The position numbers were made by a program, and so were the translations under genes. This document shows positions 58,822 to 64,000 of a stretch of DNA of 64,000 bases, piece by piece. Origin of the DNA: Antitrichia curtipendula (taxonomy: Eukaryota > Streptophyta > Bryopsida > Hypnales > Leucodontaceae). The stretch covers positions 19,860,981 to 19,924,980 of the forward strand of contig OX579640.1 of NCBI GenBank assembly GCA_951230915.1. The letters are read 5' to 3'. The stretch's first letter is position 1, and each line of letters starts with the position of its first letter. The notes below the pieces were generated by a model. It was not told the DNA's origin. It saw only the letters and a program-made list of their open reading frames with translations, and searched no databases.

Positions 58822-59514
58822 TAGGATGCTAGAGAATATTGGAGGCAATGGTGGAAGAATGAATGAAAGAGTGATTTGGAGGGCAATTTGATTGCTCTGA
58901 CGTACCAACACATTTTGGCCTCTCAGTCTTGGTCACTCTAATGTTTGGGCAGTGCAATGAGGTCAAGACGAGGCTTGGTATTAAAATTTTAAAAATCAAA
59001 AAATCAAAAAATTTAAAAAAATTAAATTAAACTTTAGTTGAAAGAGAATGGAGGACTTACAAGAACCAAAAATGCACATTGCTTACAATAAGAAAAGAGT
59101 CCTAAAGAGGAAGAGGATTGTCTTCCTCAAAATTTTGTAAATTAGAGAATGTTTGAAAATTGTATTTTCCATTACAAAGTAAAATTTGGATTTCTTTTGG
59201 TCCAGGAGCATATAAAAAAAATTCATCAATTCCATCAAAGGCATGGCACTATTCCATGCGCCATATATTGCATATATTGTAATGCTCATCAGAACAAACT
59301 AGGTTTAGTAGTATGTATTTATATTCCATGCCACATGCCTTGAAAAGTGGCAAAGTTGTAGAAATCAGTCAATTTTATGAAATTGACATTGGATTCAAAG
59401 AAACCAATTTAGATTTATTCAAATATTAGATGTACTTAAAACATTCATGTACAAAATTTAGCTTGTTGTAAGGGAATCAAATTGTGTCATTGGCAATATA
59501 TAACCAAATATATA

Positions 59515-59623
59515 CATAATTTCATTAAAATGGCGATATTCTTTACGCCATTTTCAAATTGTGTGGTCTAAATTACGAAAGTGTCAAAGTTTGTAGAATG
59601 GCACCATTTTAACAAAATTCCCC
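59515..59623. mobile_element. MITE with AATTTCRTTAAAATGGCG ends, short copy
   Basis: AATTTCATTAAAATGGCGAT at the left and GCACCATTTTAACAAAATTC at the right with only about 60 bp between. An internally deleted member of the family at 6662 and 7153. Confidence 0.65.
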
Positions 59624-60594
59624 ATATAATAAGGTAGGAGGCTCTGAAATCGCTCAGGCATTAAGAACCGCCCCTATAAATGGCTCTTGAATGGAACGAG
59701 GTGATCTTTAAATGGAACGCAGTGATCCTTAAATTGACCGCTATAGTGCTATGAATGAATTAGAAAAAAGGAGTCCCAGCCAATCATCAGCTTTGCTTTT
59801 TCCCATCTTGCAAGTGAGCGGTTTATGGAACACCTAGGGTCACAAATAGGCACTAAAAGAAAATGGGTACATATGTGACTGCACAAACATGATTGCGTGT
59901 CCGATGCGACTAAACAATGACTGCGGCTCTCTAATTGCACCGGATTTTCTGTCTCCATTGCTTCCAAGTCATTTGGGAGTCATGGGCATGACTGCGGGAT
60001 GAGCAATTTTAAAATGCTACGGTTTCATCCTCTAAAGTCTGTCCAAAACGCCGTCAAACATCCAATGGAAAGTCCACAATCATGCCAAAGTAACAAGGAG
60101 TCATACATTGTCACTGCGAATCACTTGTTTGTGACTACAGATTCACTTTCTAATGACTTTAGCATGACTTGATAAAGAAATTGGGCATTTCCTTAAAGAC
60201 AGGGTGCTTTATTTCTTTTACTGTGGTATGAGATTTCTCTTCCATTTAAGACATAAATTGTAAAAGTATTTTTGGAAATTCATGAATTGCTCTTGTAGTA
60301 TTTGTTTTTTGACTTGGACTTCTATATTTAGGCCTTATGTTACTTTTTATTCTTCCTTGAATTTGCATTGAGCATGGAATTTTACTTCATCTTTAGTTTA
60401 ATTAGGTCTTTTAAATGACTAAAATATAGAAGAAGAATGTACGTACCTCCAAAACCCAAAAGCGTAATTCTTATCCCTATTTTTTATTCTCTGTCACTAG
60501 GTTTTTTCACTACATCTTTTCATTTATGAACCCTACTCATTTTATTTTATTTTTAAAATTTAAAATTTTTCCTATTATTTTCCATTCAAATTAA

Positions 60595-61512
60595 CCCCTA
60601 AAGGACCATTGTTCCTTTGGAGGACAAATGGGATTTCAAGCAAGTACCTATGGGCTGAAATTTTGTCCTGATTTTTTGAAACTTTTCTTGAAGATAGAAA
60701 AGTTGATTAGCTTTCTAGAAAAATAATGTTTCTCATAATTGGTGCCCACAAACAAAAATTATGACCAAATAAGCTCAAAACAGGGGACGGGGGGCAATAA
60801 AAACAAATTTGCAAAAATTTGAATTTAAAAAAAATAAAAATTCCTCATAGATTATATTTTTGTGTATCTGGAAAGCTTTGATTCATTTCATTTGGATTGT
60901 TGTGAGAAAGTTATGAACATTGTGATTTTTCGAGCAGTTAGAGCATTTTCTTGAAAAAAATAACTTGTAGGATTCATTTTTTAATGCAATTTTTGCAATT
61001 CTTCAAAATAAAAATTTGCATGGTTGAGTATACTTGCAAGAACAATCTCACCATTGGGATTAGTGCATTTTAATTCCATCTAAAATATATTAATATTTTA
61101 GATTTTATTTTTATTTTGTACCTACTTCTACTTAACAATTTTCTTAAGAATGAAAATTCAATTTCTTTTTTTTTTTTTTTTTTCCTAGACTCTCAACTCA
61201 ATTCTCCATTATAAAAATTTAAAGCTCAAAACTCTGTAGTGCAAAATTTTTAAGTTAAAAATGTTCAAAGTAAAAAAATCTAGTTCCGGAATGTGTTGAA
61301 AATTTTGTTTTTTCCACTTTAAATGTAAATATCTTGCAATCTATGCGGTCAAAAATTTTGAAATTTTTTCCACACTTTTTTATACTTGTTGGGTGTAAGA
61401 TCCTATGGTTAGATGTCAAAGAAAAACATTTTAAATTCTTTTTTACTCTTTGCTACAGAAATGGCAGTTTTAGTGTTTCTTTGGTAGAAAAAAGGCCTCG
61501 CTCCTGTAGGGG
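60595..61512. mobile_element. TTAA-target element, family 3, copy c (nested)
   Basis: TTAA (60591-60594), CCCCTAAAGGACCATTGTTC at the left; CTCGCTCCTGTAGGGG, TTAA (61513-61516) at the right. Length 918 bp. It lies inside CACTA element 2 and is the innermost and so youngest layer of the nest. It includes a T20 run near 61168. No coding capacity. Confidence 0.9.
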
Positions 61513-62229
61513 TTAACTCTTGGAGATTTTTCATTTGATTTTTCTTCACTATTTACTAATGTTTTTTTCAAAACAAACTAAAAAAATTAAGTTAGATTGA
61601 CAATGAAAAGGCCAAAAACTAAAATTTAGATGACATTTAGCACCTCTAAGAAATAGAAAAACAATTTTTCATTCTAGTTTTTATAGAACTAGGTTGATAA
61701 ATTTTACAATGTCTATATTTCATCCATTGGTTTTTGTTCACAACATTGTTAAACTTCCAATGTGGACTTAATCAATTCCATTGTGAAGGCCATAGTCAAA
61801 AGTGAGTAATCTATGCGACTATATTTTGACTACAATTTACTCTAAGGTGATTACATAATGACTTCTGTGTCACTACTCTACTATTTTGATTGTGATTTAT
61901 TCTAACGCAACTACGTAATGACTTCTGTGTCACTACTCTACTATTGCATCAACATTTTACAAATCCCACATGGTTTGTCTTGCCTCCTACCCCCCACTTG
62001 TATAAAAGGCTTGTTATTTGAACTCATTGTATTCACATACTAATTGGCTTGAAAAGCCATTTGACACATATGCAAAATGTAGTGTATTGTGTATCATGTA
62101 TTTGTATATGATGTATGGTGTCATGTATATGATGTATGGTGTCTTGTATATGGTGTATGGTCTCTGACTCTCTGGTATATGGTGTACTGATTTTGCACAT
62201 TTCACCACAACTTGATTTTACACATTTCA

Positions 62230-62660
62230 CCACTACAATTTCAAATCTTTTAGATTTTAGAAAATAATATTCACATTTCCTAGATTTTAGAATACAATCC
62301 TAGATTTCAGAAAATAATACGCATTTCCTAGATTTCAGAATATAATCCTAGATTTCAGAAAATAATATTCATATTTCCTAGATTTTAGACTACAATCCTA
62401 GATTTCAGAAGAAAAATATTCACATTTCCTAGATTTCATAATATAATCCTAGATTTCAGAAAATAATATTCATATTTCCTAGATTTTAGAATACAATCCT
62501 AGATTTCAGAAGAAAAATATTCACATTTCCTAGATTTCAGAATATAATCCTAGATTTCAAAAAATAACATTCAAATTTCCTAGATTTTAGAATATAATCC
62601 TAGACTTTAGAAAATAATATTCACATTTCCTAGATTTCAAAATATAATCCTAGATTTCAT
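62230..62660. repeat. Tandem array of TCCTAGATTTCAGAAAATAA units
   Basis: About nine 48-50-bp units, each made of two related halves: TCCTAGATTTCAGAAAATAA with TATTCACATT, and TCCTAGATTTTAGAATACAA. They lie just inside the right end of CACTA element 2. Just before, 62090-62190, is a TATGGTGT-rich microsatellite. Confidence 0.85.
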
Positions 62661-63133
62661 TACCACTTTGGAAGTCCCTAAACCCTTCATCCATTTCTAC
62701 ATCCACTTTCTCCTGAACCATCTTTACCACTTGGATGTTTCTTGAACCTTCATCCATGTGAACATCCCCAGCTAAACTCGTTGGTGATAATAAAATAGCC
62801 AATCATTTATAAACAACTTGTCCACAATGACTGCCAGGCCCCAAAGTCATTCTGCAGTCGATACTGTCCGATATGACTGGTTTAAGTCATTTTGAAGTCA
62901 TATGTCGCAGTCACGTATGTACCCATTTTCTTGTAGTGTAGGGACCTACAATACATCTCCTTTGAAAATTCATAACTAATTCAATATTGCTCAAAAAAAT
63001 ATGAAACCACTTGTGTTAGATTCCTCGTCTATTTTTCTATCTCTGAAAAATGAATTAAAAATACAACCGACCAAGGAAGCATATGAAAAAGGCAGATCAG
63101 CCCTTAGATGGGCGATTCAAGAGCCTCTTACCT

Positions 63134-64000
63134 TAGACCAATGTAGCCAATGAATAGTGAGTCAAATATTTGACATAACCTTCTCCTTTGAACTTGATCC
63201 ATAAGACTTAGAGATCTCTCAAAAAGTGAATGCGGAAGATATATTATGAGTGTGAACCATGGCTTTAATCTTTTCAATTGCCTTATACCAAGTGGCAATG
63301 AAAGAGATAAGAGAAGGTTGTACTTTCTTTAGTGGAATAGATACTCATTGCCCATTACATGTTATTCAGCCCCTGTGGAGGGCTGCAAGTTCCCCAGGGT
63401 TCCTAAACTCTGAAATTGTCTGGAACTGTGCCGCAGCAACTGCGTGACATAGCCAAGCAACTGCCACGTCATTCAAAAATAATAATTTTTTTCAAAAAAA
63501 TAAAATAAAATTTTTTCACCTTGTTTTTCCATTTTAAGATTTTAAGATTTATTTTTTTTTCAAAATTTTTTTTTTAACAGCGGCTGTTCTTTTGCTGCTG
63601 GGAGAACAAGCCCGGGAACAGGCCCGAAACGGACCTCGAGACCCCCCCAAAATCATCTAATGTAATCTCGTTGTAATTGAATAAGCATTAGGAAAGATTT
63701 AAACTTTCAAAATGACTATCAAGAATTGATATGTAAAGCTATTTAATAAAGGCTAGAGAAGATAGCTTAAGTATATAAATAAGTACATAAATGTGTTGCT
63801 ATCTTATGTAAATTTCATCAAGTACCCATGAACTTTTCAAAATAATGAATTCCCTTTTAGTAACAAGAACTTGAATTATAAGAAGTACATAATGTCTCAT
63901 TGTCCAGTAAGAAGCATTTCATTGTACAAACATGAGGAGTCACTAGTACTTGGTTGCACCAAATTTGATCTTTTTCATGAAATGAATTCCCTCAATGTAC
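63134..64000. other. No gene seen
   Basis: AT-rich. An isolated GC-rich piece (63580-63640, GCGGCTGTTCTTTTGCTGCT then AGAACAAGCCCGGGAAC) has no coding meaning that I can see. A 62-codon open frame at 63259-63447 is unsupported. Confidence 0.4.

Larger units (their letters stand above)
50545..59330. repeat. Segmental duplication, copy B (expanded by insertions)
   Basis: Partner of 1696-5965, same orientation. Copy B keeps the ankyrin intron and second exon that A lacks. It holds insertions absent from A: TTAA elements at 54166-55119, 56046-57003 and 57299-58225, a fold-back MITE at 55611-55750, a TA-target MITE at 58392-58821, and a local tandem duplication (54119-54162 with its flank repeated at 55183-55250). 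Outside the insertions the two copies align closely enough to read the junctions by eye. Confidence 0.9.
59851..62938. mobile_element. Non-autonomous CACTA element 2 (nested)
   Basis: Ends CACTAAAAGAAAATGGGTAC and GTACCCATTTTCTTGTAGTG. Both continue inward with ATATGTGACTGC / GCAGTCACGTATG. TAGG stands on both sides (59847-59850 and 62939-62942), and the uninterrupted relative at 58608-58620 reads CACAAATAGGTACC, the empty form. CACTA duplications are normally 3 bp, so one of the four bases may be chance. Subterminal GACTGC motifs are shared with 36115-37988. No transposase. It contains a TTAA element and a tandem array. Confidence 0.88.
59632..63133. mobile_element. TA-target MITE carrying a nested CACTA element
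   Basis: Ends AGGTAGGAGGCTCTGAAATC (59632) and GATTCAAGAGCCTCTTACCT (63133) are inverted and flanked by TA. Without the CACTA insertion the unit would be 414 bp. Its inner halves (CCTAGGGTCACAAATAGG, ATATGAAACCACTTGTGTTA, GGCAGATCAGCCCTTA) match the 58392-58821 element. The MITE is therefore the outer layer of the nest. Confidence 0.85.

Noticed and set aside
62230..62660. CRISPR-like array
   Set aside because: The units are continuous tandem copies without unique spacers, lie inside a plant transposon, and have no cas genes.
63580..63640. GC-rich GCGGCTGTTCTTTTGCTGCT patch as an exon
   Set aside because: Too short, no flanking splice logic and no recognisable protein.

Overview
The window looks like nuclear DNA of a streptophyte plant. 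Reasons: two ankyrin-repeat genes with PGG-type membrane ends, intron-containing fragments of a plant DUF538 gene, an ABCB transporter and a DExH7/DHX29-type helicase, a DUF659-type hAT transposase, and short runs of the plant telomere repeat (CCCTAAA). AT-richness, poor gene density and an intact-looking plant-style hAT next to a Tigger/pogo-type element would fit a non-seed plant or charophyte, but this lineage call is inference. There are no bacterial operons. Almost everything is transposon-derived or decayed, and I see no gene that I would call certainly functional except perhaps the hAT transposase.

Layout. 1.7-5.97 kb and 50.5-59.3 kb are two copies, in the same orientation, of one duplicated segment. 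Each carries a minus-strand ankyrin gene, and each ankyrin copy is broken by different frameshifts. 7.96-10.36 kb is a Tigger/pogo transposase gene. Its reading frame resumes at 29.97 kb and ends at a TGA at 30,214, because a 19.6-kb hAT-like element (10,357-29,963, ends CAGGGTTGTC...GACAACCCTG) sits inside it. That element holds dense GACGG arrays just inside both ends and two more inside, a RING-finger/coiled-coil reading frame, a retroelement-ORF1-like reading frame, a kinase-like gene and the BED-DUF659-hAT transposase. 30.9-38.3 kb is a run of minus-strand fragments of unrelated plant genes: ABCB first exons, DExH7-like helicase, DUF538 and two unrecognised exons. The ABCB fragment is split by a CACTA element with a clean TCA target duplication. 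39.3-50.5 kb is non-coding and full of small elements plus a Ty1/copia remnant. 59.6-63.1 kb is a three-level nest: a TTAA-target element within a CACTA element within a TA-target MITE.

The main discovery is that the two duplicated segments act as paired empty and filled sites. Three members of a ~0.93-0.96-kb element family with CCCCTAAAGGACC-like ends each inserted at a TTAA (or TTAA-derived) site in one copy and are absent from the other. TTAA targeting with a CCC start is the signature of piggyBac, which is not usual in plants. No transposase for them is in the window. A second theme is decay by C-to-T change: long reading frames are broken almost only by TAG and TAA at positions where Gln fits, TGA appears where Arg fits, and two of the three catalytic Asp codons of the Tigger transposase read AAC instead of GAC.
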